Assembly (NCBI RefSeq): GCF_034048115.1
Contig: NZ_CP139145.1
Coordinates: forward strand, 992,001 to 1,056,000
DNA length: 64,000 nucleotides
From: Pseudarthrobacter sp. IC2-21
GTDB taxonomy: Bacteria; Actinomycetota; Actinomycetes; Actinomycetales; Micrococcaceae
Reading direction: 5' to 3'
Positions 41,543 to 49,553 of the stretch are shown piece after piece; within the stretch, counting starts at the first letter, position 1, and the number at the start of each line of letters is the position of its first letter. The notes beneath the pieces were generated by a model, which made no database searches, had not been told where the DNA came from, and worked only from the letters and a program-made list of their open reading frames with translations. The position numbers and the translations under genes are program-made.

Positions 41543-43416
41543 GCGCGCCTCCCTGATTCGGCATAGAGTTTTTCGACGATGGGGCGGGCGTGTTCGGTGA
41601 AGGCGCCGCGCTTGAGTTTCATGGTGGGGGTCACGAAGCCGTTGGCCTCGCTGAGGTCCGTGAGCAGGAGGACAAAGCGGCGCACCTGCTCGGACCGGGC
41701 GATCTTCGCATTGGCGGCGTTGACTGCCTTGCCGATGGCGCTCAGGAGCCGGCTGTCGTCGATCTGCACCGCGCCGCCGCCGTGCGGAATGCGGAGGCCG
41801 GCCAGATCGGAAATGCCCTCCCGCTCGGCCCAGGCCGCCACGGACTCGGGGTCCAGCAGCACCAGTCCGCCGAGGTAGGGCTTGCCCTCGCCCACCATCA
41901 CCGCGTGTGCCACGAGCGGGTCCCCCTCCACATAGCCTTCCCAGATGGCGGGCGAGATGGTCTTGCCGCCGGCGGTGACAATCACGTCCTTGCTCCGGCC
42001 CGTGAGGGTAAGCCGGCCCCGCTCATCCAGGGCCCCGAGATCGCCCGTGCGGAAGAACCCGTCTGCGAAGGCCTCGGCGTTGTCGGCGGCCCGGCGGTAA
42101 CCGGCGAAAACGCCAACCCCGCGGGCCAGCACCTCGCCCTGCTCCGAGATGCGCACCGTGGTGCCGGGCATGGGGACACCCACGGAGCCAGCCTTGATGG
42201 ACCCGGGCATGTTCCCGGTCAGCGGGGCGGTGGTCTCCGTCAGCCCGTAGCCCTCGATGACCGGAAGGCCCAGGCCGCGGAAGAACAGGGACAGCTCGGC
42301 ATCGAGTGCGGCGGCGCCGGAGAGCAGGAAGTCCAGCCGGCCGCCCACCAGCGTCCGAAGCCGCTTGTAGAAGAGGCGGCCGAACAGTGCATGCCGGGCA
42401 CGCAGGCCGAACGGGGCACGCACTGTGGGGTCGGCGTCGTGCGCTTCTGCAAACCTGCCCCACTCCACGGCGGTGCGCTGCGCCAAAGCCCACACCGGCC
42501 CGAGTTTCTTTTTCGCGGCGGCGGCCGCGGCGGATGCCTGGATCTTCTGCAGCACGCGGGGAACCACCACCAGGAACGTGGGCTTCAGTGCGCCGAGGGC
42601 GGGAACCACGTCCCGGGGATCGGACAGGTGCGCGATGCGCATGCCGTTGGCCAGGCAGATCAGCTGGAGTCCGCGCGCCAGCACATGGGCCATGGGCAGG
42701 AAAATGATGGTGTTCCCGTCACCCCGGACCACCTCGGTGTACGCGGCGGCCACGTTCAGCACCTGGCCCACGAAGTTGCCGTGGGTGATGAGGGCTCCTT
42801 TGGGCGCCGCGGTGGTGCCGGAGGTGTAGACGATGGTGGCCACCGAGTCCAGATCCGCCAGCAGGCGGCGCTGCTCGACGGCGGCATCGGAGACGTGCGC
42901 GCCCGCCGCCGCCAGCCCGGCAAGGTCTGCGCGGTCACTGACCTGGCGGGCGTCCATGGTCCACACGCCGAGGCAGGCCGTCCCGGCCTGCTCGAATCCC
43001 TGTTCCAGCAGGAGGGCGTGCGCGGCGCTGCCCGCCACGGCGAGGCGCACCTCGGCGTCCTTGAGGATGGCGGTCACCTGGGGCAGGGCGGACGTCTCGT
43101 AAATGGGAACCACGACGGCGCCGGCGAACCACGCCGCCATGTCCGCCAGGGCCCATTCGTAGCGGGTGGGAGACATGATGGCGAGCGATTCGCCCGGCTG
43201 CAGTCCGGCGGCGATAAAGCCCTTGGCCAGGGCCCGGACCTCGTGGACGAACTGCTGCGTGGTCACCTGCCGCCAGGGATCGGTGATCGCGGCTCCCGCG
43301 GAGCGCACCTCGAAGGCGACGTGCCCGGGGTCTGACCGGAACCGCTGCATCAGCAGGTCGGTGGCGTTCCGGTGGCCGGCGGTGGACACCAGGGGCGGGG
43401 AGGTGATCTCTCTCAA
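41539..43416 (-). CDS. AMP-dependent long-chain acyl-CoA synthetase-like ligase
   Basis: 625 residues of the ANL superfamily. The AMP-binding loop TIVYTSGTTAAPKG, the motif GYGLTETTAPLTGN, and DGFFRTGDLGALDERGRLTL with GRSKDVIVTAGGKTISP (hinge) are intact. The length is typical of FadD15/FAA1-type enzymes. It activates a carboxylic acid with ATP and couples it to CoA. Sits between a MarR gene and a DUF2177 gene with 4-bp overlaps on both sides, so regulation by the MarR protein is likely. Confidence 0.9.
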   Translation of the reverse strand: MREITSPPLVSTAGHRNATDLLMQRFRSDPGHVAFEVRSAGAAITDPWRQVTTQQFVHEVRALAKGFIAAGLQPGESLAIMSPTRYEWALADMAAWFAGAVVVPIYETSALPQVTAILKDAEVRLAVAGSAAHALLLEQGFEQAGTACLGVWTMDARQVSDRADLAGLAAAGAHVSDAAVEQRRLLADLDSVATIVYTSGTTAAPKGALITHGNFVGQVLNVAAAYTEVVRGDGNTIIFLPMAHVLARGLQLICLANGMRIAHLSDPRDVVPALGALKPTFLVVVPRVLQKIQASAAAAAAKKKLGPVWALAQRTAVEWGRFAEAHDADPTVRAPFGLRARHALFGRLFYKRLRTLVGGRLDFLLSGAAALDAELSLFFRGLGLPVIEGYGLTETTAPLTGNMPGSIKAGSVGVPMPGTTVRISEQGEVLARGVGVFAGYRRAADNAEAFADGFFRTGDLGALDERGRLTLTGRSKDVIVTAGGKTISPAIWEGYVEGDPLVAHAVMVGEGKPYLGGLVLLDPESVAAWAEREGISDLAGLRIPHGGGAVQIDDSRLLSAIGKAVNAANAKIARSEQVRRFVLLLTDLSEANGFVTPTMKLKRGAFTEHARPIVEKLYAESGRRA

Positions 43417-43898
43417 CGGGCATCCTTTTGTGAAAGTGCGTTCAAATGGGCCTGCATCTGGCCGGCAGCGGCGTGGAGGAAGGCCTCCACCACGGCCTGG
43501 TCTGCGGCGGGGAGCGCCGACAGGTACGTGCTGGTGGCGGCGACCAGGGGCCGCATCAGATCCATGATGTCTCGGGATGCCGCGGGGGTGACGTTCACCC
43601 GCACGTGCCGCCGGTCCTCGGCGCTCCGAAGCCGCACCGCGTAGGCGTGGGCTTCCAGCCGGCTGACGATCGCGGTGGTGGTGGCTGCGGTAGCACCCAG
43701 TTCCTCGGCGAGCTTTCCCACCGTCACCGGGCCCACCTGGGCCAGCACCGAGAGGGCACGGTAATCGGTGAGGTTCAGGCCCAGGGTGCGTGCCACCTCG
43801 CGTTCGGTCTCATTGGCGAGCGCGAACATCCCCTGCAGGATGAATGCGGCCGGGTGAAAGGACGTGGCTTCCACCGTCCCATCTTGTTGCGTTTGCAT
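43413..43898 (-). CDS. MarR-family transcriptional regulator
   Basis: 161 residues. FALANETEREVARTLGLNLT opens the dimer helices, followed by DYRALSVLAQVGPVTVGKLA, the recognition helix TAATTTAIVSRLEAHAYAVR and the wing SAEDRRHVRVNVTPA. It probably represses its own operon with the acyl-CoA ligase; fatty acyl or aromatic CoA effectors are known for such pairs. The ATG lies 6 bases after a strong -10, so translation is probably leaderless. Confidence 0.88.
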   Translation of the reverse strand: MQTQQDGTVEATSFHPAAFILQGMFALANETEREVARTLGLNLTDYRALSVLAQVGPVTVGKLAEELGATAATTTAIVSRLEAHAYAVRLRSAEDRRHVRVNVTPAASRDIMDLMRPLVAATSTYLSALPAADQAVVEAFLHAAAGQMQAHLNALSQKDAR

Positions 43899-43904
43899 GT
43901 ACTC

Positions 43905-43932
43905 ATAATACCCAATACTGTGGAACCATCAA
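43905..43932 (-). promoter_or_regulatory. Leaderless promoter of the MarR-ligase operon
   Basis: TTGATG (43932-43927) and TATTAT (43910-43905), 16 bp apart on the minus strand. The ATG of marR (43898) is 6 bases downstream of the -10 and has no ribosome-binding site. Confidence 0.6.
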
Positions 43933-43954
43933 ATCGGTTTGAATATTAGCTGGC

Positions 43955-43981
43955 CTAGCATAATGACTGGCTAGCGTTATG
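43955..43981. repeat. Direct repeat in the MarR/DUF1295 divergent region
   Basis: CTAGCATAATG (43955-43965) and CTAGCGTTATG (43971-43981) are near-identical 11-mers, 16 bp apart start to start. They sit just upstream of the DUF1295 gene and next to the MarR promoter, so they may be binding sites for a regulator of one or both genes. Confidence 0.45.
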
Positions 43982-44015
43982 TCCGGCAAGGGCTGCGGGC
44001 GGGAAAGGGGCTTTG

Positions 44016-44888
44016 ATGACCAAGGAATCAGAACGCAAGGCGGCCATCGTGCTGCCGGTGGTGGTGCTCGTCGGCGCGCTGGTGGCGGTTGCCGGCAGTC
44101 AGGGCGGTGCCGCTGTGGGCGGCTGGCCGCTGTTCGGGCTGGGGGTGGCCGCGGCCTTCCTGATCCAGTGGCTGGCGTTCATCCCGGCGTTCAGGGCGCA
44201 GACGGAGCGGTTTTACGACTTCACCGGCGCGCTGACGTACATCAGCATCACGCTGTTCCTGGTGCTGCTCAGCCCGGCCATGGACGCCCGCGGCTGGCTG
44301 CTGGCGGCCATGGTGATGGTGTGGGCGCTGCGGCTGGGAACCTTCCTGTTCCGCCGGGTCACCAAGCACGGCAAGGACGATCGCTTTGACGAAATCAAGC
44401 CCTCCTTTGTCCGCTTCCTGAACACCTGGACCGTGCAGGGGCTGTGGGTGGTCCTCACCGCGGCGGCGGCCTGGATCGCCATTACGTCGGCCACGCGGGT
44501 GGCGCTGGACTGGTGGGCGCTGGCCGGTGTTCTGGTGTGGGCAGTCGGGTTCGGCATCGAAGTGGTGGCGGACAACCAGAAGAGCCGGTTCAAGGCGGAC
44601 CCGGCCAACGAGGGCAGGTTCATTTCCACCGGGCTCTGGGCGAAGTCCCGGCACCCCAACTACTTCGGCGAGATTGTGCTGTGGATCGGCGTGCTGTTGA
44701 TCGCGGTTCCGGTGCTGGAAGGCTGGCAGTGGGTGGCCCTGATTTCCCCCGTGTTTGTGGCGCTGCTGCTCACCAAGGCCAGCGGCATCCCCATGCTGGA
44801 GAAGAAGGCCGAGCGGAAGTGGGGCGGCCAGGCCGACTACGAGGCCTACAAGCGGAACACCCCGGTGCTGATCCCGGGGCTCAAGTAG
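44016..44888 (+). CDS. DUF1295 (steroid 5-alpha-reductase-like) membrane protein
   Basis: 290 residues with about seven hydrophobic helices. FYDFTGALTYISITLFLVL and the C-terminal GLWAKSRHPNYFGEIVLWIG (S-R-H-P-N-Y-F-G-E) are diagnostic of DUF1295. The family is related to 3-oxo-5-alpha-steroid 4-dehydrogenases and ergosterol reductases; bacterial substrates are unknown. The ATG at 44016 follows AAAGGGG; a TTG directly before it is unlikely to be used. Confidence 0.88.
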   Translation: MTKESERKAAIVLPVVVLVGALVAVAGSQGGAAVGGWPLFGLGVAAAFLIQWLAFIPAFRAQTERFYDFTGALTYISITLFLVLLSPAMDARGWLLAAMVMVWALRLGTFLFRRVTKHGKDDRFDEIKPSFVRFLNTWTVQGLWVVLTAAAAWIAITSATRVALDWWALAGVLVWAVGFGIEVVADNQKSRFKADPANEGRFISTGLWAKSRHPNYFGEIVLWIGVLLIAVPVLEGWQWVALISPVFVALLLTKASGIPMLEKKAERKWGGQADYEAYKRNTPVLIPGLK

Positions 44889-44912
44889 AGGGTCGTTAGG
44901 GTAACCAGGAAC

Positions 44913-44933
44913 CGCGGGCCGCGGGCCGCGGGC
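44913..44933. repeat. Three tandem CCGCGGG heptamers
   Basis: CCGCGGG is repeated three times head to tail between the convergent DUF1295 and APC permease genes. Each unit is near-palindromic. It may act as a terminator or be slippage-prone; no T-run follows. Confidence 0.5.
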
Positions 44934-44969
44934 TGGGTCAGGCGTCGGGCTGCGCCGCGCCGGGCCGCG

Positions 44970-46328
44970 TCAGGCGCGGGACTCGACGCCTTTCCGCCGC
45001 CGGAACAGGCCCAGCACAAACCAAATGAGTCCCGCCGTCAGGGCAACAGGCGTGGCGGACGCCAGCACCACTACCAAAAAGGCGGCCCCGACGGCGGGAA
45101 CTGCACCGTGGAGGAACCAGTTCCCTGGGCCGGGGCCCAGCTTCTTGACCAGGAAGTAGCCGATCACCGAGGCATGCAGCAGGATGAACGCGGTCATGGC
45201 CCCGACGTTGACGGCCGAGCTGAGGATGTCCAGGCCGTCGCCGCGGGTGGCCGCCCACACGGCCACAATGATGTTCCCGGACGCGGCGAGCAGGATGCTG
45301 CGCACGGGCACCCCGGTGCGGGCGGAGACCGTGGCCAGGGCGCGGGGCAGCCGCCGTTCGCGGGCCATGTCCATGATGATGCGGCTGCCCGCGCCCTGGC
45401 CCACCATCGCCGCGAAGGCAGCGCCCGCGGCCTTGGACAGGGCCAGCAGCCAGTGCAGCCACGGGCCGATGCTGGTGTCCACCGCGTTGTAATAGGCGGC
45501 ACCTTCCAGGGCGGGGTTGGCGGCAAGTTCCGCCGGGCTGGTGGGGGAGAGCAGGGCGCCGACGTAGCTCTGCGCCACGAACAGGATCCCGGCCACCGCC
45601 AGGCACAGCATGGTGGCGCGGCCCACCATCCGGACGCCGCCCTTGGCCTCCTCGGCGAAGGTGGCCAGGGCGTCGAAGCCGAGGAAGGACAGGACGGCCA
45701 CGGAGACCGCCGCCAGGACCGCGGTAATTGAGAAGCCGCCAATCCCCGTGAACGGGCTCAGCCAGGGCCGTGTGGGTCCGTGGGACGCCAGCACCCAGAC
45801 TCCGAACACCAGCACCACCAACAGGACCAGCACTTCCAGGAGCACGACGCCGGTGATCACCTTGGAGGCGACCTGAACCCCCGCGAGGTTGAGGGCCGTG
45901 GTGGCCAGGACCGCCACCGCCACGAAGGCCCAGATGGGGACGGCCGGGAACAGTGAATTCAGGGCGATCCCGGTGAACATGTAGGCGACGGAGGGGATGA
46001 GCAGGTAGTCCAGCAGGATCATCCAGCCGGAGACGTAGCCGGCCCGCGGGCCGATGCCCGCTCCCGCGTAGGCAAAGACCGAACCGGCGCGCGGGACCTC
46101 CCGGGACATCCGCATGTAGCTGAGCGCGGTGAACCCCATAACCAGTGTGGCGATGACGTACACCGTTGCCACCGCGCCTGACGATTTTGCATCCAGGGTG
46201 CCGAAGATCCCCACCGCGGCGGCCGGCCCGATGAAGACCAGGCCGAAGAAGATGAGCTGGCCCAGGGAGATGCTGCGCCGCAGCGTTCCGGTGTCCGGGG
46301 CAGGTGCCTGCAGGTCCATGGGGATCAT
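44970..46328 (-). CDS. APC-family amino acid/polyamine permease
   Basis: 452 residues with 12 predicted helices. ISLGQLIFFGLVFIGPAAAV starts helix 1 with its unwound Gly segment, MSREVPRAGSVFAYAGAGIG follows helix 2, and FLGFDALATFAEEAKGG is the helix 6 motif. Substrate is an amino acid or amine, imported with H+ or Na+. ATG 46328 was chosen because GAGGAG lies a few bases upstream; ATG 46319 is a second possibility. Divergent from the OsmC gene. Confidence 0.88.
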   Translation of the reverse strand: MIPMDLQAPAPDTGTLRRSISLGQLIFFGLVFIGPAAAVGIFGTLDAKSSGAVATVYVIATLVMGFTALSYMRMSREVPRAGSVFAYAGAGIGPRAGYVSGWMILLDYLLIPSVAYMFTGIALNSLFPAVPIWAFVAVAVLATTALNLAGVQVASKVITGVVLLEVLVLLVVLVFGVWVLASHGPTRPWLSPFTGIGGFSITAVLAAVSVAVLSFLGFDALATFAEEAKGGVRMVGRATMLCLAVAGILFVAQSYVGALLSPTSPAELAANPALEGAAYYNAVDTSIGPWLHWLLALSKAAGAAFAAMVGQGAGSRIIMDMARERRLPRALATVSARTGVPVRSILLAASGNIIVAVWAATRGDGLDILSSAVNVGAMTAFILLHASVIGYFLVKKLGPGPGNWFLHGAVPAVGAAFLVVVLASATPVALTAGLIWFVLGLFRRRKGVESRA

Positions 46329-46403
46329 TCTGCTCCTCAGCGGCGCCGGGTGCACGGAAACGGCATCCCGGCCCCGCGGCCTCACCGGTGGCATCATGGT
46401 CCC

Positions 46404-46856
46404 ATGAGCGAAACAGAAGACCCCACGCTGCGTTCCGTCGAGCTGACCCGCACGGCCACGGCTCGTTACGTGGCGCGTAATGCCGCTGGCGCGGAACTTG
46501 AATTCGGCCACGGCGAGGGCCTGCTGAGCCCGGTGGAGCTGCTCCTGGCGGCGATCGCCGGATGTTCGGCCATCGACGTGGACACCGTGACGGCGCGGAG
46601 TGCCGAGCCCACGGCCTTCCAGGTCTCGGCCACCTGCCACAAGGTGGTGGAGGACGGTGCCAACCGGGTGGACGGGCTGCACCTGACCTTCAACCTGGCC
46701 TTCCCCGATACGGACGAGGGACAGAAGGCCGCCGGGATGGTGGAACGGCTGGTGGACCTCTCCCACGAGAAGTACTGCACCGTCTCACGGACCGTGGAGC
46801 ACGGCACCGCCGTCACCAACGAGGTCCACGTCGCGGTGGGTGACACCGAGGGCTGA
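46404..46856 (+). CDS. OsmC-family protein
   Basis: 150 residues. The two redox Cys positions of the OsmC/Ohr fold are in LLLAAIAGCSAIDVDTV and HEKYCTVSRTVEHG. It starts near SETEDPTLRSVELTRTATAR and has GLHLTFNLAFPD in the central sheet. The layout matches YhfA/OsmC-like proteins more than Ohr. Likely thiol-dependent peroxide protection. Divergent from the APC permease with about 75 bp between starts. Confidence 0.87.
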   Translation: MSETEDPTLRSVELTRTATARYVARNAAGAELEFGHGEGLLSPVELLLAAIAGCSAIDVDTVTARSAEPTAFQVSATCHKVVEDGANRVDGLHLTFNLAFPDTDEGQKAAGMVERLVDLSHEKYCTVSRTVEHGTAVTNEVHVAVGDTEG

Positions 46857-46900
46857 CGGCACCACCGGCGGGTCATTTGCAGCAGGCCGGTGTCTTGCCC

Positions 46901-47218
46901 CTAGCCGTTGTCCGCCCCGTCCCCGGTGTCCTCCCAGATGACATCGAGATTGTGGAAAATCACCGGCCCATCGCACAGTTCCGCCATCTTTGCTGCGAAC
47001 TCCGATGTTTCGGGCCGGCCGGAATTTTCCATCGCGGAGTCGAAGGAATCGAAGTCGACGATGGTGAAATAGGTCCCGGGGTGGTCCCGGTCCGCCGTGG
47101 CAACAATGCGGCGGAACGTGGGCGCAGTGCTTCCCTCGGTTCTGGAGGGACGGCCCAGTTCTTCGATCTCCTTGATGCGGGAGGACTTGAATTCGATGAT
47201 CTGCACAAACCCGGGCAT
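46901..47218 (-). CDS. Small hypothetical protein, possible dimeric alpha/beta-barrel
   Basis: 105 residues. PGFVQIIEFKSSRIKEIEEL at the start, GTYFTIVDFDSFDSAMENS in the middle and VIFHNLDVIWED at the end have the strand-helix-strand rhythm of ABM-type ferredoxin-like domains, but no catalytic motif is evident. GAGGAG before the ATG at 47218 decides the start. Confidence 0.72.
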   Translation of the reverse strand: MPGFVQIIEFKSSRIKEIEELGRPSRTEGSTAPTFRRIVATADRDHPGTYFTIVDFDSFDSAMENSGRPETSEFAAKMAELCDGPVIFHNLDVIWEDTGDGADNG

Positions 47219-47332
47219 GACGGCTCCTCGACGGCGGTGGATGCTGATGCGGCTGAGACTAGTCCCGGCGTCGGTCGGCGAACAGGGGACAAATGCCCTA
47301 ACCGGGCGGCTGTCCCGGCACCGCACTGAAAG

Positions 47333-47371
47333 GGAGGCCGACGGCGACGCGGGGTGCCGTCGTCGGCCTCC
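47333..47371. terminator. GGAGGCCGACG hairpin
   Basis: GGAGGCCGACG (47333-47343) and CGTCGGCCTCC (47361-47371) form an 11-bp stem. The arms are almost identical to those of the terminator at 54700-54744, and the same 20-bp element follows both hairpins. Confidence 0.6.
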
Positions 47372-47384
47372 TTCCGGTGGGTAT

Positions 47385-47404
47385 TCATCTCCGTTCGCCT
47401 GGAG
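47385..47404 (+). repeat. 20-bp element shared with 54785-54804, PHO-box-like
   Basis: TCATCTCCGTTCGCCTGGAG is identical at 54785-54804. GTTCGCCTGGA resembles the 11-nt GTTCACC-type unit of actinobacterial PhoP boxes, and at 54785 two further GxxC-type units follow at 11-nt spacing. It lies 186 bp upstream of the unknown three-gene cassette, on the same strand. Assignment to PhoP is inference. Confidence 0.5.
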
Positions 47405-47589
47405 TCATGTGCTACCGAACAAGCATGGGAACGGCCGAGAAGCGGCGAAAATGAGAGTATCCAACGACTTTAGTAATCAACGCAAAAACCATTGACGGCC
47501 CGCTCAGCGACGAGGATGATATTGAACCGTAGGCAGCGGCAGCCGAAAAGGCAAAAGCCCTGCCGGTGACATTCAAAAAGGGATCGGTT

Positions 47590-47817
47590 ATGGCCCGCAA
47601 TCAATTTCAGGAATGGCCTGCGCGGTCCCGCCACTGGCAGGACCGGCGAATAATTCCTTTTTGGATAAGTGACGGGGAGAGCATCGGGCTGGGCGATGCG
47701 GTTAAGGATCTGACAACCTTGGCCGGAATCCCGCCGTGCAGCAGCTGTGAACAGCGCGCCGCTTTCCTTAACAGGCTTTTGCGCCTGCCCCGGTTCCGGA
47801 AGCGGAACCGGTCCTAA
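47590..47817 (+). CDS. Small hypothetical protein, first gene of unknown cassette
   Basis: 75 residues: aromatic, basic N-terminus (FQEWPARSRHWQDRR), then GESIGLGDAVKDLTTLAGI and PPCSSCEQRAAFLNRLLRL. The C-x-x-C-x-x-R-x-x-x-L-N pattern occurs in small proteins from phage-like and secretion-related loci, but I cannot name the family. The ATG at 47590 follows AAAGGGATC. Codons such as AAT, ATA, TTT and TTA are far commoner than in neighbouring genes, suggesting transfer. Confidence 0.6.
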   Translation: MARNQFQEWPARSRHWQDRRIIPFWISDGESIGLGDAVKDLTTLAGIPPCSSCEQRAAFLNRLLRLPRFRKRNRS

Positions 47818-47893
47818 TTATCGTGTTGCCCCGGCGTCATGCCGGGATGTCGGCCTGCCCGCAGCACGGCCGGCGGAGTGTCAGGAGACGGCC

Positions 47894-48313
47894 ATGCCGC
47901 AGCAAGTAGTGGTAACGGAAACGTATTGGTGTCCCGGGGCGTGGCCCTGGGAATGGTTCGATACGTGCACGCGCAAAGTGACCAAGTGGTGTTATGACTT
48001 CAGCTGGGTTGAGGAGACCGGCTACGGGCTGGCCAGCCATCTGAAAGGCTGCGAAAACGGAATTCTTTACAGCTGGTGGGCCTTTTCCTTCAATATCTGG
48101 GGCAGTACCCAGTACGGTCCGGGGCGAATGTGTTTTACCAGCAAGTTGAGTTCTTCGGGCCGCTGCGCCGCGTCCGCTGTTTCAGGCCTGACGGTTACGG
48201 CTGAAGCGCCGAGGATTCAATCCATGGCCCGCCGCCAAATCCGCGGGCCGGTGCACCGGCCGTTACCCGGTGAAGAAGAACAGCCCATGCTTGATGACGG
48301 TAGCGGGAAGTAA
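47894..48313 (+). CDS. Trp/Cys-rich hypothetical protein, second gene of unknown cassette
   Basis: 139 residues with an unusual composition. The first 75 residues contain 11 Trp and several Cys: ETYWCPGAWPWEWFDTCTRK, VTKWCYDFSW, HLKGCENGILYSWW. The C-terminal half is polar and probably disordered. No signal peptide or membrane helix. AGGAG six bases upstream fixes the start. No family recognised. The following gene begins 4 bp after its stop, so they are co-transcribed. Confidence 0.65.
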   Translation: MPQQVVVTETYWCPGAWPWEWFDTCTRKVTKWCYDFSWVEETGYGLASHLKGCENGILYSWWAFSFNIWGSTQYGPGRMCFTSKLSSSGRCAASAVSGLTVTAEAPRIQSMARRQIRGPVHRPLPGEEEQPMLDDGSGK

Positions 48314-48317
48314 TTCC

Positions 48318-49553
48318 ATGCGCGCCACACTGAATTTGGAAACGGTGCTGCAGAATGTCCATTGCCATGATGAGGGCGATGGGTGGGGAAACGCGGAGCC
48401 GTATATTTGGACCGTGTTTTTCAAGGTCGATGGGGACAACTTCGCCGTGGAGGCCGGGTCCGGGCTGATCGGCTCACCCACCATCGTTTCCAGCAACGGA
48501 AGCCACGGGAACCTGGGCAACACGGACGTGGATGCAGGGGATGATGTTCCGGTGCCGGACGCCGTCGGCCTCTGGTCCACCAAGCTGAAACCCATCCCCG
48601 TCAACGATGCCGGGCTGCGCGCCCTGCTCGGCGAAGACGATCTCCCCGCTTTCGCCGGTGTGGTGGTGTCCCTCATGGAGGAGGACGGCTGGCCGGACTC
48701 CCTGGCGAACACGGGGTACGCGGCGTTTGTGGATGCTGTCCAGCTGGCGGTGGTCAAGGTGGCCGCGAGTTTCCAGCACGCGCTGGCGGCACCCACTCCG
48801 CAGCAGATCAAGGACGCGATCGAGGAGGTGAAGGCCTCGGCCGCCACGTCGGTCAAGGCAGCGGTCAAGAACGCCATGTCCGGGTGGGAGCTGATCTGGT
48901 ACGGGACGTTCGGGAACAACGACGACGGAATCGGCACTGAAGCGTTCACCACCACCACCGATGAGCTGGTGGCCACGCCGGCGATCCCGATCAATCGGCG
49001 GTGGTCCGGGGACGAATCCGGGGATGGGGACTGGGAGATCAGCGGGGTGTTCCGCGGCTTCCCGCAGCTGGACTGCCATCTTGAGACGCTGTTCTCGTCC
49101 AGTGCCTTCCGCGAGGCCCGGCAGGAGGAGTCCCGTGCCGGGAGTTTCGATGCGATGCGGGTCTTCCGGGACGGAGCATTCCGTGAGTCCCCGGGCCTGG
49201 GCGCATGGTGGGCGGAATTCGCCGCGGCCAGCCCCGCGCTGGCCATGCTCGCGGAGCAGCGCCCGGACGTCAGGGAGGCCTTGAACGGGCTGGTGCACGA
49301 CGCCGGCACCTGGCTGGGGAACGGGACGGAACGTATCGGCGGGCAGTCTTTGGAACGGCTGAACACCGTCCTGGATGCCCTGGCCGCCGATGCGCCCGGC
49401 CACAGATCCCGGGTGCTCCGCCAGGCCAAGTGCCTGGTGAAGCGGCTGGACGGGGCCAGTTTTGAGGATGGGGTTCGGTTCGCAGCAGAGATGAAACCGG
49501 TCGGCAGGACCCCACGCCGGGACGCTCCCGAGCGGCCCGGGTCACGGTCCTAG
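48318..49553 (+). CDS. Large hypothetical protein, third gene of unknown cassette
   Basis: 411 residues. It begins RATLNLETVLQNVHCHDEGD and continues GWGNAEPYIWTVFFKVDGDN, a beta-strand-rich N-terminal domain that resembles domains opening with an immune- or surface-type beta-sandwich. A helical region follows (about 140-200: PTPQQIKDAIEEVKASAATS), then a mixed domain (about 205-270) and a helical C-terminus. No catalytic motif, signal peptide or membrane segment seen. GGGAAG precedes the ATG. Its TAG stop and the TAG stop of the convergent GH13 gene share one CTAG. Confidence 0.7.
   Translation: MRATLNLETVLQNVHCHDEGDGWGNAEPYIWTVFFKVDGDNFAVEAGSGLIGSPTIVSSNGSHGNLGNTDVDAGDDVPVPDAVGLWSTKLKPIPVNDAGLRALLGEDDLPAFAGVVVSLMEEDGWPDSLANTGYAAFVDAVQLAVVKVAASFQHALAAPTPQQIKDAIEEVKASAATSVKAAVKNAMSGWELIWYGTFGNNDDGIGTEAFTTTTDELVATPAIPINRRWSGDESGDGDWEISGVFRGFPQLDCHLETLFSSSAFREARQEESRAGSFDAMRVFRDGAFRESPGLGAWWAEFAAASPALAMLAEQRPDVREALNGLVHDAGTWLGNGTERIGGQSLERLNTVLDALAADAPGHRSRVLRQAKCLVKRLDGASFEDGVRFAAEMKPVGRTPRRDAPERPGSRS

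Larger units (their letters stand above)
47219..47589. other. Gene-poor region before the 47.6-kb cassette
   Basis: 370 bp containing the terminator hairpin at 47333-47371 and the 20-bp element shared with 54785. After 47440 the sequence becomes visibly AT-richer. A possible very short reading frame (14 codons from 47451) is not convincing. A TTGACG at 47492 may mark a promoter, without a good partner. Confidence 0.4.

Noticed and set aside
47451..47495. Very short frame of 14 codons before the unknown cassette
   Set aside because: Too short and without a ribosome-binding site to support as a gene or leader peptide.
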